Origin: Asaia lannensis NBRC 102526
Lineage (GTDB): Bacteria; Pseudomonadota; Alphaproteobacteria; Acetobacterales; Acetobacteraceae
Direction of reading: 5' to 3'
DNA: 64,000 nucleotides
Assembly (NCBI RefSeq): GCF_024054035.1
Contig: NZ_JAMXQU010000001.1
Location: 248,001 to 312,000, forward strand
The position numbers were made by a program, and so were the translations under genes. Each line of letters opens with the position of its first letter. Within the stretch, counting starts at the first letter, position 1. Shown in pieces: positions 43,172-52,259 of this stretch. The notes beneath the pieces are model-generated. The model did not search any database, was not told where the DNA came from, and saw only the letters and a program-made list of their open reading frames with translations.

Positions 43172-44497
43172 CTAGCTCCACAAAGCAGGAATAGAGAATT
43201 CCTCCCACTCCAGCCGGTTGGGAGTGTCCAGAATGATTTCGCCCCCCGGAAATGCACATAGATACCCGTAGGGTGTCTTGATGTGATGATGATGGTTTCT
43301 AAGGCTCTTTTCGATCTTCAGGCTGGAATCGCGCCTTGTATCGGATACCAGGAAGCGTCTGTCCTGCTCATATAGATAAGCCGTTTCATTGCCTGTCTGT
43401 ATCTCGATAAAGAGCTTCGCTCCAGATGTCTGGAACCGTACACGGGGACATATCTGCCGTCCTTCGAGCAGGTCTTGCCCGACGAGTTTTTTCTCCTGGA
43501 AAGAATAACTCAGAATATGCCCATGAAATGTCAGCGGTGAACAGGAAAGCTGCAGTGTAGAGCTTTCCAATGCGCGATCACGAGTCAGGTCTGCACCATG
43601 ACGAGCATACAGAAAGGGCAGATTACGACAGATGATGGCTTTTTCGAACTCACCACGCTCGGACAGGCGATGTGACAGGATAGCGAGATCCCGATATTCG
43701 GAAAACACTGCTTTGAGACAGGCGCGTTCGAGAACACTGTGCGAAACCAGCGAGCCGTAGCTGTACACAGGATGAGCGAACAGGCCTCGCCTGAGATTAT
43801 TGATCAGGTTTATCTGGCTTGTCCGACGCTGCACGGAATAGGCCCGGCAGATATCAGCATGTCCCTGATAGGCCAGTGCTTCGACGAGATACTTTACCTT
43901 GTCTCGTCCCTTGATGGTATCGGGGATCGAATGCTGCGCGTTGAAGCTTTTGAGTAAAGTGACGCCCTTATGCTCAAGACGCTCTTTTATGAGTTTTGCA
44001 TGATAGGTGTCATGATCGTGCCCGGGATCATAGGCAATGAAGATCCTGCCTGCGACGTTCTCCGGAACAATTTTCATCCCTTTCATACGTTCGCTCAGGT
44101 ATCGGTCGACGTAGCCCTGCTCGATTGCGCAGATTTCCGGGTCAAGTGAGAATTTCGGACACATGGCGAATACGGTGCTGGCCATGAGCCTGCACGACCA
44201 GTTCAACGCAGGGTAGCCGCCCATCGAGTATCCGATGACAATACGGTTCCCGACACCCAGTAATCGTTGGTTGATGAGCTCTACGACCCGATCGGTCTCG
44301 TCGGATATGAACCATTCCGAGCTTTTTGCGGTGACGCCGATGCTTTTGACATTATTGGCCTCCAATGGCCGTTTGGCAAAAAAATCGGATGTTGCGCGGT
44401 GAGCCTGGTCGGCGCCTTCGAATGTAATGACTGCATAATCCGTGTCGCCAGCTATTTCGTGGACGACCAGATCCTTACCTTCAAAAATAACCGTCAT
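43172..44497 (-). CDS. Alpha/beta-hydrolase-like protein with long C-terminal region, unknown
   Basis: A 441-residue protein. The first ~200 residues look like an alpha/beta hydrolase core: YAVITFEGADQ, VIGYSMGGYPALNW (GxSxG nucleophile elbow, Ser ~90), IFIAYDPGHDHDTYHAKLI with a possible acid residue, and NAQHSIPDT with a possible His. The remaining ~240 residues have TPR-like helices (SHRLSERGEFEKAIICRNL) and then a beta-rich part (TSGAKLFIEIQTGNETAYLY). No signal peptide. Lower GC and unusual codon use compared with neighbours, plus the AT-rich upstream flank, suggest transfer. Function unknown; an esterase acting on a cell-surface polymer is one possibility. Confidence 0.65.
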   Translation of the reverse strand: MTVIFEGKDLVVHEIAGDTDYAVITFEGADQAHRATSDFFAKRPLEANNVKSIGVTAKSSEWFISDETDRVVELINQRLLGVGNRIVIGYSMGGYPALNWSCRLMASTVFAMCPKFSLDPEICAIEQGYVDRYLSERMKGMKIVPENVAGRIFIAYDPGHDHDTYHAKLIKERLEHKGVTLLKSFNAQHSIPDTIKGRDKVKYLVEALAYQGHADICRAYSVQRRTSQINLINNLRRGLFAHPVYSYGSLVSHSVLERACLKAVFSEYRDLAILSHRLSERGEFEKAIICRNLPFLYARHGADLTRDRALESSTLQLSCSPLTFHGHILSYSFQEKKLVGQDLLEGRQICPRVRFQTSGAKLFIEIQTGNETAYLYEQDRRFLVSDTRRDSSLKIEKSLRNHHHHIKTPYGYLCAFPGGEIILDTPNRLEWEEFSIPALWS

Positions 44498-45005
44498 AGC
44501 TCTTCTCTTGGAGGACGCTTCAAATATCGGCCCGAATTCTCCAAGTAAAGTGTTAAAATGTTTCGGAAACCGAAATCATACCTCAAAGATCAGGTGTTAC
44601 TACGAAATAATTAAATATATGTTGAAAAAATAAATGTGCACTTTTGGTGAAGAGATTTTTCATAGTCTAGTCGTAGTGTGCAAATTTAAAATAATGAAAA
44701 ATACGCATTAGTTATAATATTGCATTATATGATAGATATATAACATCTATATTTTATATACCTGTGGTGCATAATTTATATTTTGTATATTGGTTGATCG
44801 GATCTTTTGGGTAACAGAAATTGTTATGATTGTCCCTTTAAACCTATATTTAATGAACTGGTAATACAGGACTTGGGGTTATTGCGCCTGCTCTTGCCGG
44901 CCTGTGTTGCAATTGGAACTACTGATTTACGGCCTGTGTGCTCTTCTTTGTAGTTTCAGGCGTTGGCTGTCTCAGCCGGACAGCCAACGCGCATATTGTG
45001 TATTC
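44498..45005. other. AT-rich intergenic region (508 bp)
   Basis: No credible gene. From about 44560 to 44870 the DNA is very AT-rich (many A/T tracts and TATA-like steps), in sharp contrast to the rest of the window. It could hold the promoter of the hydrolase-like gene, a nucleoid-protein silencing site, or the edge of a transferred segment. No direct repeats or integrase were seen at the borders. Confidence 0.6.
44960..44990 (-). terminator. Hairpin after hmp (12-bp stem)
   Basis: GCGTTGGCTGTC and GACAGCCAACGC form a perfect 12-bp stem with a 7-nt loop, 15 bp past the hmp stop on the minus strand. It is likely the hmp terminator, although the minus-strand sequence after it has no continuous T-run. 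Confidence 0.6.
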
Positions 45006-46205
45006 TTATGAAGACAAACCGGCATCCGATCCGAAGAGTTCGTGATGGATATGGTCTGCCGGGATACCTTTGTTCTGCAGGCCGAGGATCATATCGCGCT
45101 GGAATGTGCGCGGGCCACAGATATAGACCTGCGTATCAGGGTGGATCTGATCGGCGAGCCAATCCGTCGAGACGTGGCCTTCATGCTGCTTCATTGGTGA
45201 CGGAGCAGGCACGGCACCATTTGAACTGCTGAAAACATCCACGACGAGCGGCTCGTCGCTTTTCGTGAGTTCCGCAAGCTCGGCCATGAAAGGTACCGAT
45301 GTGGAAGTATGGTCGCCATGAACGAGGCGCAGCCTGGAAAGGTTTCCTGTCTTGGCTGTGTCGAGCATCATGCTCATGAACGGGGTCATGCCAATGCCTG
45401 CGCTGACCAGAATGACGGGAGCTGTCTTATCCTGCGGAAGGGTGAAATCGCCTGCAGGGGGGGCAACATCGATTGTATCGCCTACCTTGAGATGATCGTG
45501 AAACCAGCTTGAAACCTGACCGTTCGGATCGCGCTTGACCGAGATACGATAGGCTTTGTCGTCCGGTGCAGAGGAAATGCTGTAGCTCCGTCGCGTATTC
45601 AGCCCATCCCGATCGAGACGGAAAGTGAGGAACTGCCCCGCCTGATGATGCATGACAGGCTTGTTATCCACGGGCTTGAGCCAGAAGGACGTCACCTGAT
45701 CCGTTTCTTTCACACGTGAGGCAACCCGGAACTGGCGCCATCCGCGCCATCCGCCCGGTACTTCTGCGCGTTCATCGTAAACCTTTGCCTCGCGACTGAT
45801 GAGAACATCTGCGAGAAAACGATAGGCATCGCCCCAGGCTTCGAGAATCTCCGGCGTTGCGGCATCTCCCAGCACCGTCTTGATGGCTCCCAGAAGAGCT
45901 GCCCCGACTACAGGATACTGCTCGGGTTTGACCATCACCGCGACATGACGCTCGACGATCAGGCTAAGCGCAGCCTCCAGCTTTTCGGGATGATCGATAT
46001 TGCGTGCGTAGGCGAGAACGGCAGCTGCCAGCGCATGAGGCTGACGCCCATTGGCCTGATCCGTCTGGTTGAACATGGCGGCAATCGCAGGATCGCGCAT
46101 GAGCTGGGCGTACATGGTCTTGGTGATGTCAACGCCGTGCGCTTCCAGTGCCGGAATGGTGGCTTTGACAATGGCGGCGGTATTGGGATGAAGCGGCTGG
46201 ATCAC
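45006..46205 (-). CDS. hmp: Flavohaemoglobin (nitric oxide dioxygenase)
   Basis: A 399-residue cytoplasmic enzyme that turns NO and oxygen into nitrate with NAD(P)H. The globin domain (1-~140) has the proximal His region SLIVERHVAVMVKPEQYP; the FAD domain has TRRSYSISSAPDD and HHQAGQFLTF; the NAD domain has ILVSAGIGMTPFMSMM and VYICGPRTFQRDM. Length matches Hmp. It is divergent from nsrR, and a long palindrome ends only 10 bp from its start codon, so NO-responsive repression by NsrR is very likely. Confidence 0.97.
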   Translation of the reverse strand: MIQPLHPNTAAIVKATIPALEAHGVDITKTMYAQLMRDPAIAAMFNQTDQANGRQPHALAAAVLAYARNIDHPEKLEAALSLIVERHVAVMVKPEQYPVVGAALLGAIKTVLGDAATPEILEAWGDAYRFLADVLISREAKVYDERAEVPGGWRGWRQFRVASRVKETDQVTSFWLKPVDNKPVMHHQAGQFLTFRLDRDGLNTRRSYSISSAPDDKAYRISVKRDPNGQVSSWFHDHLKVGDTIDVAPPAGDFTLPQDKTAPVILVSAGIGMTPFMSMMLDTAKTGNLSRLRLVHGDHTSTSVPFMAELAELTKSDEPLVVDVFSSSNGAVPAPSPMKQHEGHVSTDWLADQIHPDTQVYICGPRTFQRDMILGLQNKGIPADHIHHELFGSDAGLSS

Positions 46206-46214
46206 GGGAGAAAC

Positions 46215-46249
46215 CCCTATAAGATGTATATGACATACACCTTATAGGG
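46215..46249. promoter_or_regulatory. NsrR-type operator, extended palindrome
   Basis: Two 15-bp arms with one mismatch and a 5-nt centre. The inner part, AAGATGTAT-N5-ATACACCTT (46221-46243), closely fits the 23-bp NsrR consensus (AAGATG...CATCTT type). It lies between hmp and nsrR, 10 bp before the hmp ATG, where bound NsrR would block hmp transcription. Confidence 0.85.
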
Positions 46250-46289
46250 CAGGTGCACAGAAGATGCAAAGGCGCTACATCCCTGATTC

Positions 46290-46730
46290 ATGCGTCTGAC
46301 CCTCCATACCGATTACGCGCTGCGCGTATTGCTCTATCTCGGGCTGAATCAGAGCCGTCGTGTCTCGATTCGAGAGATAGCGGAGCGTTACGGCATCTCG
46401 GAAAATCATCTGGTGAAAATCGTTCACCGACTCGGTCAGGGCGGGTTCGTCACGACGATGCGTGGGCGCGGCGGCGGTCTGGTGCTGGCGCGTGCACCTG
46501 CCGAGATCAATATCGGCGATCTGGTGCGTTTCACCGAAGAGGACATGGCGCTCGTCGCCTGTTTTCAGACGGGACAGAGCTGTGTGCTGACCGGCGTATG
46601 CCGCCTTCAGGGGGTACTGGGCGATGCGCTCGGCGCATTCATGGCTGTGCTCGACAGCAGGACACTGGCAGATCTTCTGACGTCGCCAGAGCGCGAGGCT
46701 CTGACGAAGCGTCTGAATATGTCACATTGA
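46290..46730 (+). CDS. nsrR: NO-sensing Rrf2-family repressor NsrR
   Basis: A 146-residue iron-sulfur regulator. The winged helix has MRLTLHTDYALRVLLYLG and ISENHLVKIVHRLGQGGFV, followed by RGRGGGLVLARAPAEI. The cluster cysteines are the three in ACFQTGQSCVLTGVC. NO damages the [2Fe-2S] or [4Fe-4S] cluster and releases DNA. It is divergent from hmp with the palindromic operator between. Its last codons overlap the convergent sulP end by 9 bp. Confidence 0.94.
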   Translation: MRLTLHTDYALRVLLYLGLNQSRRVSIREIAERYGISENHLVKIVHRLGQGGFVTTMRGRGGGLVLARAPAEINIGDLVRFTEEDMALVACFQTGQSCVLTGVCRLQGVLGDALGAFMAVLDSRTLADLLTSPEREALTKRLNMSH

Positions 46731-48176
46731 CAAGAGTGGTTCGTCCGATTGTTCGGCAATCAGTCCATGCCTGCGACTGTGAAGCCCTTCGACGCGGACT
46801 TCGATAGAACGCCCCTGCAATTTGCCGACGATTTTTTCAAGAATATCGACCGACGTGATGTCCCAGAAGGTGGCATCGGCCAGATTGATCTCGACCACCG
46901 GCGCATGGGTCTGGAAATCGACAGCATCGTAAAGCATATCGGCTGAGGCGAAGAATACCTGACCGTGTACGGTATAGGTATCGAGCGTGTCGGTTTTTTT
47001 CGTATCGACACGCAGCATACCCATGGCGCGCCAGGCAAAGAACACGCCACTCAGCAGCACGCCGACGGCAACGCCAGCAGCAAGGTCGTGTGTGGTCACG
47101 GTCACGATAACCGTGACGATCATCACAAGGCTGGAGAGCTTCGGATGGCGCATCAGGTCACGGAGCGATCCCCAGGCAAAGGTGCTGACAGAGACCATGA
47201 TCATGATGGCCACCAGTGCAGCCATGGGGACACGGGCAACATAATCGTGCAGCAGCACCATCAGCACCAGCAAAAAGGCTCCAGCGGTGAAAGTGGAGAG
47301 CCTCCCCCTTCCGCCATAACGCAGATTGCCGACCGTCTGACCGATCATGCCACATCCGGCGATGCCGCCGAACAGCCCGACGAGAATATTGGAAATACCG
47401 AGCCCAGTGCATTCCATGCGGGGCTCGCCATGCGTGTCGGTGTGATCGTCTACGACACCGGCTGTCATGAGCGATTCCAGGAGCCCCACTGCAGCCATGG
47501 CCAGCGCGTAGGGAAGAACGATTTCCATTGTCTCAAGCGTAAACGGCACGTGCGGGAGTGTGAAAGACGGTAGGCCCGTGGGCAGAGCGCCCAGATCCGC
47601 GACCACATGCACCGGCATCGGATGGAAGACCGTAATCAGGGTCAGCACGACAATGCAGATCAGGGGCGAGGGGATGGCCGTCGTAAGACGAGGCAGCAGA
47701 TAGATGATCGCGAGACCGAGGGCGATCAAGGCATAGGTATGCCATGTCACGTGCAGCATCTGCGGCACCTGCGCCGAGAAGATCATGATCGCCAGGGCGT
47801 TGACGAAGCCGGTCTGCACTTCCTTGGAGACAAAACGCATCAGCACCTGAAGGCGCAAAAGGCCGAATGCGATCTGCATGGCTCCTGCCAGCAGGGTGGC
47901 GAGAAACATGTATTCTATGCCGTGATTATGCACCAGCGCGGCTGCCACGAGCGCGACCGATCCGGCTGCGCCGGAGATCATGCCGGGGCGACCGCCGGTT
48001 ATGGCAATGGCCACGCTGATGACGAAAGACGCGTAAAGCGACACGGCAGGCGAAACGCCAGCAATATATGAAAAGGCGATGACTTCGGGAATCAGGGCAA
48101 ATGTGCCCACCATGCCAGCCAGCACCTCACGCAGCGGGCTGAACGCCCACTGTGCGCGATAGGTCGAGAGATTCAA
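46722..48176 (-). CDS. SulP-family anion transporter with STAS domain
   Basis: A ~484-residue inner-membrane transporter of the SulP (SLC26) family, for sulfate, bicarbonate or another anion. Marks: [63 protein letters not shown] and [15 protein letters not shown], with about ten or more spans; the C-terminal ~100 residues form a STAS domain ([29 protein letters not shown]). The start is TTG at 48176, with AAGGAG seven bases upstream. The open frame upstream of it is Arg-rich and not SulP-like. The substrate cannot be told from sequence. Confidence 0.9.
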   Translation of the reverse strand: MNLSTYRAQWAFSPLREVLAGMVGTFALIPEVIAFSYIAGVSPAVSLYASFVISVAIAITGGRPGMISGAAGSVALVAAALVHNHGIEYMFLATLLAGAMQIAFGLLRLQVLMRFVSKEVQTGFVNALAIMIFSAQVPQMLHVTWHTYALIALGLAIIYLLPRLTTAIPSPLICIVVLTLITVFHPMPVHVVADLGALPTGLPSFTLPHVPFTLETMEIVLPYALAMAAVGLLESLMTAGVVDDHTDTHGEPRMECTGLGISNILVGLFGGIAGCGMIGQTVGNLRYGGRGRLSTFTAGAFLLVLMVLLHDYVARVPMAALVAIMIMVSVSTFAWGSLRDLMRHPKLSSLVMIVTVIVTVTTHDLAAGVAVGVLLSGVFFAWRAMGMLRVDTKKTDTLDTYTVHGQVFFASADMLYDAVDFQTHAPVVEINLADATFWDITSVDILEKIVGKLQGRSIEVRVEGLHSRRHGLIAEQSDEPLLSM

Positions 48177-48456
48177 GAAACGACTCCTTCGGGATGAAAA
48201 CGATCGTATTTCTCGTCGTATTCCGGCCCGACGCGGCAATGGCGGACCAAATCTAGAAAGACCTGCCCGCAATCGCAAGGCAGGAAATGCTGCTTCACAT
48301 GACACCGGTCGGAACAGGTCGTACAAATCGATAGTGCAGGCGGCAAACGCTGTGCCGAGACGACACAACGCCAACGTGTCAGAAAATGGTGAAAAGAATC
48401 TGGTCAAAGGGGCTAGACGTCTGCCACGCATTTCTCTAGATCAGGCATCGCTGTGT

Positions 48457-48533
48457 GGCGGATGTAGCTCAGTTGGTAGAGCGCCGGTTTGTGGTACCGG
48501 TGGTCGCGGGTTCGAGTCCCGTCATTCGCCCCA
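48457..48533 (+). tRNA. tRNA-His (GTG anticodon), G-1:C73 and CCA encoded
   Basis: A full cloverleaf can be drawn: acceptor GCGGATG/CATTCGC, D-arm GCTC...GAGC, anticodon stem CCGGT/ACCGG with loop TTGTGGT (anticodon GTG), and T-arm GCGGG TTCGAGT CCCGT. A G precedes the acceptor (48457) opposite C73 (48530), the canonical tRNA-His identity pair, and CCA is encoded (48531-48533). A 9-bp hairpin (CGGTCATGC/GCATGACCG, 48616-48647) downstream may end transcription. Confidence 0.96.
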
Positions 48534-48615
48534 GCATTTCCCGATAAAACCTGTCCTGTTGCTTCGACGGATCACCGTCTTCGAAGGCACAAGCGGTATA
48601 TGGCCCGTGTCCCGG

Positions 48616-48647
48616 CGGTCATGCATCCCGTAAATGACGCATGACCG
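48616..48647. terminator. Inverted repeat between tRNA-His and manC
   Basis: CGGTCATGC and GCATGACCG, a 9-bp perfect stem with a 14-nt loop, lie 9 bp past the manC stop (minus strand) and 83 bp after tRNA-His (plus strand). It may stop transcription from both sides; there is no T-run. Confidence 0.4.
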
Positions 48648-48656
48648 ACAGCCTCG

Positions 48657-50099
48657 TTATTTGCGGGCGTAGATATCCTCAAGACGGACGATATCATCCT
48701 CACCGAGATAGGGGCCGGACTGTACCTCTATCAGTGTCAGTGGGATCTTCCCGGGATTGGCCAGACGGTGCGTACATCCCAGAGGGAGATAGACGCTCTC
48801 GTTCTCTCTCAGGATCAGCTCCTCACTGTCGCGCGTCACCACGGCTGTACCTTCCACGACAACCCAATGTTCCGAACGATGATAGTGTTTCTGCAGCGAC
48901 AGGACATGGCCCGGATCGACATGGATGCGCTTGACCTGAAACCGGTCGCCCTGGATCAGGCTCTCATAGAACCCCCAGGGGCGGTACATCCTGTTATGAG
49001 CCGAAGCCTCGGGACGTCCTGCCTGCGTGAGGCGGGTGACCATTTTCTTGACGTCCTGAGCGCGATCCCGATGCGAAACCATGATCGCGTCTTCCGTCAC
49101 GACAACGACCAGATCTTCCACCCCCATGACGGCTGTTACGGCTCCATCGGAGCGAACGTAGCAATTGCGTGCTGCATCGAGAAACACGTCTCCAGACGTT
49201 ACGTTGCCCCCTTCATCCTTGGGGCTGATTTCCCATAGAGCATCCCAGCTGCCGATGTCGGACCAGCCGAAACTGGCGGGTACGACGGCTGCATGAGAGG
49301 TGCGTTCTGCAACGGCATAATCGATCGAGATATCAGGAGAGCGGTTGAATGCTTCGGCTTCAAGCCGTTCAAAATCCAGATCCGTCTGGCGGTTGGCCAC
49401 GGCCTCTCCGACAAAGCGATGGATTGCCGGCTCGAATGTCTCGATTTCACGCAGGAGCGTATCGGCCCGCGCGACGAACATTCCTGAATTCCAGGAATAG
49501 CGTTCATCCTGCACGAGTTGTGTCGCGCTCGCCAGATCGGGCTTTTCCATGAAACGTGAGACATGAAAGGCGCCGGAAACGTCGTCGAGCGCCTCGCCAC
49601 GCTGGATATAGCCGTAACCGGTTTCCGGCTTTGTCGGTGTCACACCGAAAGTCGTTACATAGCCTTTTGCGGCTGCGTCTGCCGCGATCGCCAGGGTTGC
49701 GAAAAGATTGTCCAGATCCGTGATGGCAGCATCGGCGGCCATAACCCAGAGAATGGCATCGGGAGCCTGTTCAGCGACAAGGAAAGCTGCGGCGGCAATG
49801 GCGGGGGCGGAGTTGCGGGCCGAGGGCTCTAGAACGATGCGCGCGTCATCAATGCCGATCGCGCGCAGTTGCTCTGCAATGATAAAGCGATGAGCCTCAT
49901 TGCACACGATAACGGGTGCCTCGAGATTCGCCTTGAAACCACGCAGAACGGTCTCCTGAAGCAGGGTATTATCAGTCAGGAGAGGCCAGAACTGCTTGGG
50001 AAAACTGCTGCGCGACACTGGCCAGAGACGACTGCCCGATCCGCCGGAGAGAATGACCGGAACGATACGACGTGGCGTGGTCAGCGATGCAGAGGACAA
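48657..50099 (-). CDS. manC: Mannose-1-phosphate guanylyltransferase / mannose-6-phosphate isomerase
   Basis: A 480-residue bifunctional enzyme (ManC/XanB/AlgA type) for GDP-mannose. The N-terminal nucleotidyltransferase has VILSGGSGSRLWPVSR and FPKQF, TGYGYIQRG, RFMEKPDLA and FGWSDIGSWDALWE. The C-terminal cupin isomerase domain has RPWGFYESL, KRIHVDPGHVLSLQKHYHR and WVVVEGTAVV, with the metal-binding QxHxHR pattern. GDP-mannose feeds lipopolysaccharide and acetan-like exopolysaccharide. It lies on the same strand as the phosphohexomutase gene, 161 bp downstream of it, so the two supply successive steps. Confidence 0.95.
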   Translation of the reverse strand: MSSASLTTPRRIVPVILSGGSGSRLWPVSRSSFPKQFWPLLTDNTLLQETVLRGFKANLEAPVIVCNEAHRFIIAEQLRAIGIDDARIVLEPSARNSAPAIAAAAFLVAEQAPDAILWVMAADAAITDLDNLFATLAIAADAAAKGYVTTFGVTPTKPETGYGYIQRGEALDDVSGAFHVSRFMEKPDLASATQLVQDERYSWNSGMFVARADTLLREIETFEPAIHRFVGEAVANRQTDLDFERLEAEAFNRSPDISIDYAVAERTSHAAVVPASFGWSDIGSWDALWEISPKDEGGNVTSGDVFLDAARNCYVRSDGAVTAVMGVEDLVVVVTEDAIMVSHRDRAQDVKKMVTRLTQAGRPEASAHNRMYRPWGFYESLIQGDRFQVKRIHVDPGHVLSLQKHYHRSEHWVVVEGTAVVTRDSEELILRENESVYLPLGCTHRLANPGKIPLTLIEVQSGPYLGEDDIVRLEDIYARK

Positions 50100-50260
50100 G
50101 ATTCAATTCCGTAGACAGGAGCGAGGCAGGCATTAGCCGTGCAACGCGCGATAGACGACACGGAGCTTAGTCAGCTCCGAAAATGGCGAATAATTGGCAG
50201 TGTCAGTATAGGCAATCCAGGAGTAATAAACAGTATCTGTGTGCAAACAGAGCCCGTCTC

Positions 50261-51787
50261 TCAATCACGCCAGGGCGTGACGAACGCCATACCGGTAGCG
50301 AGCAGCTTTTCGGCCTGTTGCGGGCTGTCCGATTCTACATAGACACGCAGCTCTGGCGCGTTTCCCGAGGGGCGGAAATGGAGGATGTCGCCATTCGCAA
50401 AGCTCAGTCGCAATCCATCCGTTTCATCCATCGTCGCAATCTCTCCACTATACGACAAGAATGGCGCCAGAACCGGTGTAACTGCAACGGCCTCCTTGAG
50501 AGCGGTAATCTCCTCCGCGCTTCGGGCGCCTGGTAGGGGGGACAGGCGATCGCTCAGTGTATAGCGTGACGGCAGGCTCGCTGTCAGAGCCGCAAGATCG
50601 CCGCCATGGGCACGTGCTGCGACGAGTGCGCAGAGCATGGGCAATACGGCATCGCGCGTCGGCAGTGCATCGAGGTGACGGTCTTCCAGCGAAACGGGTG
50701 AGGCGAGAAGAAAGCCGCCATTGGCTTCGTAGCCGACCGAAGGGGCGGATCCTGCTCGGGCTGCGTCTGTCATGCCTGCGACAACATAGGGAGAGCCGAT
50801 GCGGGTGCGCTGGATCCGAGGGGCAAAACCGGCTTTCTCCAGAGCCGTATTGCTGTTGACAGGCGTTGTGACCGATTGGGCCCCCAGATGGCGTGACGCA
50901 AGAATGCCCAATACGTCTCCACGCAGCCATTGTCCGCGCCGATCGGCAAGAAGCGGTCGATCCGAATCGCCGTCAGTCGTCAGAATGGCGTCGTACCGGT
51001 CGAGCGCGGCCCATTCTCTGGCCAGGGCGGCATCTTCCGGGCGCACGGCCTCTGTGTCGACAGGCATGAATATATCGGATCGCGCCAGCGCCGTGACGTC
51101 GGCACCGAGCGCCTGAAGTATGGACACCAGACAATCGCGCCCGACCGCGGAATGCTGGTAGACGCCGAGTGTGAGCCCTGTAAGGGCCTGTTCTCCGAAA
51201 AAATCGCGATATCGGGCGATATAGGGCGATAGCACATCGATCGGCTCCGGCAGGGGGGCAGGAGCGATCAGCATACCGTCTCCGTCGAATCGTCCTTCCG
51301 GTATCGCGACCTGCTGGGCACGCATTCCGGGTTCGTCTTCCTTCAGGAATTCGCCTGTCGCCCGGTTGAACTTGATCCCGTTACGGTCTGCCGGGATATG
51401 ACTGCCCGTGACCATCAGGGAAGGAATGGCCCTGGAATAGGCATGCAGACACAGGGCTGGCGTCGGGACGAAGCCGCAGAATACCGGCACGCCACCGGCA
51501 TAGACGACGGCTTCTGCGCAGGCACGCAGAATGCGCGGCGTGCTGGGGCGCAGATCGCCTGCCAGTGCAACAGGTTTTCCGGGTGCGAATTCGCCGAGGC
51601 TCGCAAGATGCTGGAGATAACCGAGCACATAGGCGAAGCATACGGCATCGGTCATCGAAGTAACGAGCCCGCGAGCGCCGCTGGTTCCGAAACCGACACC
51701 CGAGCGGGCCATCCATTCATCGATAGTCATATAGTGGATCAGTTCTGAAAGAGGCAGGGGCGGAAACGGAGGGTCAGACGCGGCCAT
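50261..51787 (-). CDS. Phosphohexomutase (probable phosphomannomutase)
   Basis: A ~508-residue alpha-D-phosphohexomutase. The phosphoserine loop is LMVTGSHIPADRNGIKF, the Mg-binding loop TTDGDSDRPLLAD, the sugar-binding loop GYEANGG and the phosphate loop FRPSGNAPELRVYVES. FGTSGARGLV near the N-terminus is typical. With manC next door it probably converts mannose-6-phosphate to mannose-1-phosphate. Start at Met 51787 overlaps the lipoprotein gene by 14 nt; an alternative Met at 51730 (MTIDEWMARSG) matches the common N-terminus of homologues better. Confidence 0.9.
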   Translation of the reverse strand: MAASDPPFPPLPLSELIHYMTIDEWMARSGVGFGTSGARGLVTSMTDAVCFAYVLGYLQHLASLGEFAPGKPVALAGDLRPSTPRILRACAEAVVYAGGVPVFCGFVPTPALCLHAYSRAIPSLMVTGSHIPADRNGIKFNRATGEFLKEDEPGMRAQQVAIPEGRFDGDGMLIAPAPLPEPIDVLSPYIARYRDFFGEQALTGLTLGVYQHSAVGRDCLVSILQALGADVTALARSDIFMPVDTEAVRPEDAALAREWAALDRYDAILTTDGDSDRPLLADRRGQWLRGDVLGILASRHLGAQSVTTPVNSNTALEKAGFAPRIQRTRIGSPYVVAGMTDAARAGSAPSVGYEANGGFLLASPVSLEDRHLDALPTRDAVLPMLCALVAARAHGGDLAALTASLPSRYTLSDRLSPLPGARSAEEITALKEAVAVTPVLAPFLSYSGEIATMDETDGLRLSFANGDILHFRPSGNAPELRVYVESDSPQQAEKLLATGMAFVTPWRD

Positions 51788-52259
51788 AGCCGAAGCTGTT
51801 GCGAGGACGCGGTGCAAGACGGCAGCAATTCCAGCCGCTCGCGCCCATATCGGGCGTGTTCTGATCGGTTGCGGGGGTCAGATAGCCATTCGGCAAAAGC
51901 ACGTAATGCGCGATATTCAGCTCCGGTCCTGTCAGGAACACGTTACGCCAGATCTTGCCATCGACCGTGTATTCCCGGAGCGTCCAGCTACCGTCGAGCG
52001 TCGCGGCATTGTTGAACATCATGTCCTCAGCCCAGAAAGACTGACGATGCAGGCGATATGTGCCCGATGTCGCTGTCGGCGATCCGTCCAGTACGAGTTC
52101 GATCGAGGTATTTCCCTGTGGCGTCGGCAGGGGGTTGAAGCCGTACCAGTCGCCGAAAACCGGCCCTGTCGGATTTGTACATCCTCCGAGCGTACCGAGT
52201 GAGGCCACAGCCAGCATGAGGCTTCCAAGGTGCGACAGGGATCTGGACAAGCGGATCAT
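51774..52259 (-). CDS. Small lipoprotein, unknown function
   Basis: A 161-residue protein with a lipoprotein signal (hydrophobic SLMLAVASLGTLGGC, lipobox LGGC). The mature part is small and beta-rich (WYGFNPLPTPQGNTSIELVL, GTYRLHRQSFWAEDM, SWTLREYTVDGKIW) and ends with a CC pair and basic residues. It probably sits in the outer membrane or periplasm. No family recognised. The start overlaps the stop of the upstream SDR gene (ATGA), and the end overlaps the phosphohexomutase gene, so it belongs to an envelope operon. Confidence 0.78.
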   Translation of the reverse strand: MIRLSRSLSHLGSLMLAVASLGTLGGCTNPTGPVFGDWYGFNPLPTPQGNTSIELVLDGSPTATSGTYRLHRQSFWAEDMMFNNAATLDGSWTLREYTVDGKIWRNVFLTGPELNIAHYVLLPNGYLTPATDQNTPDMGASGWNCCRLAPRPRNSFGYGRV

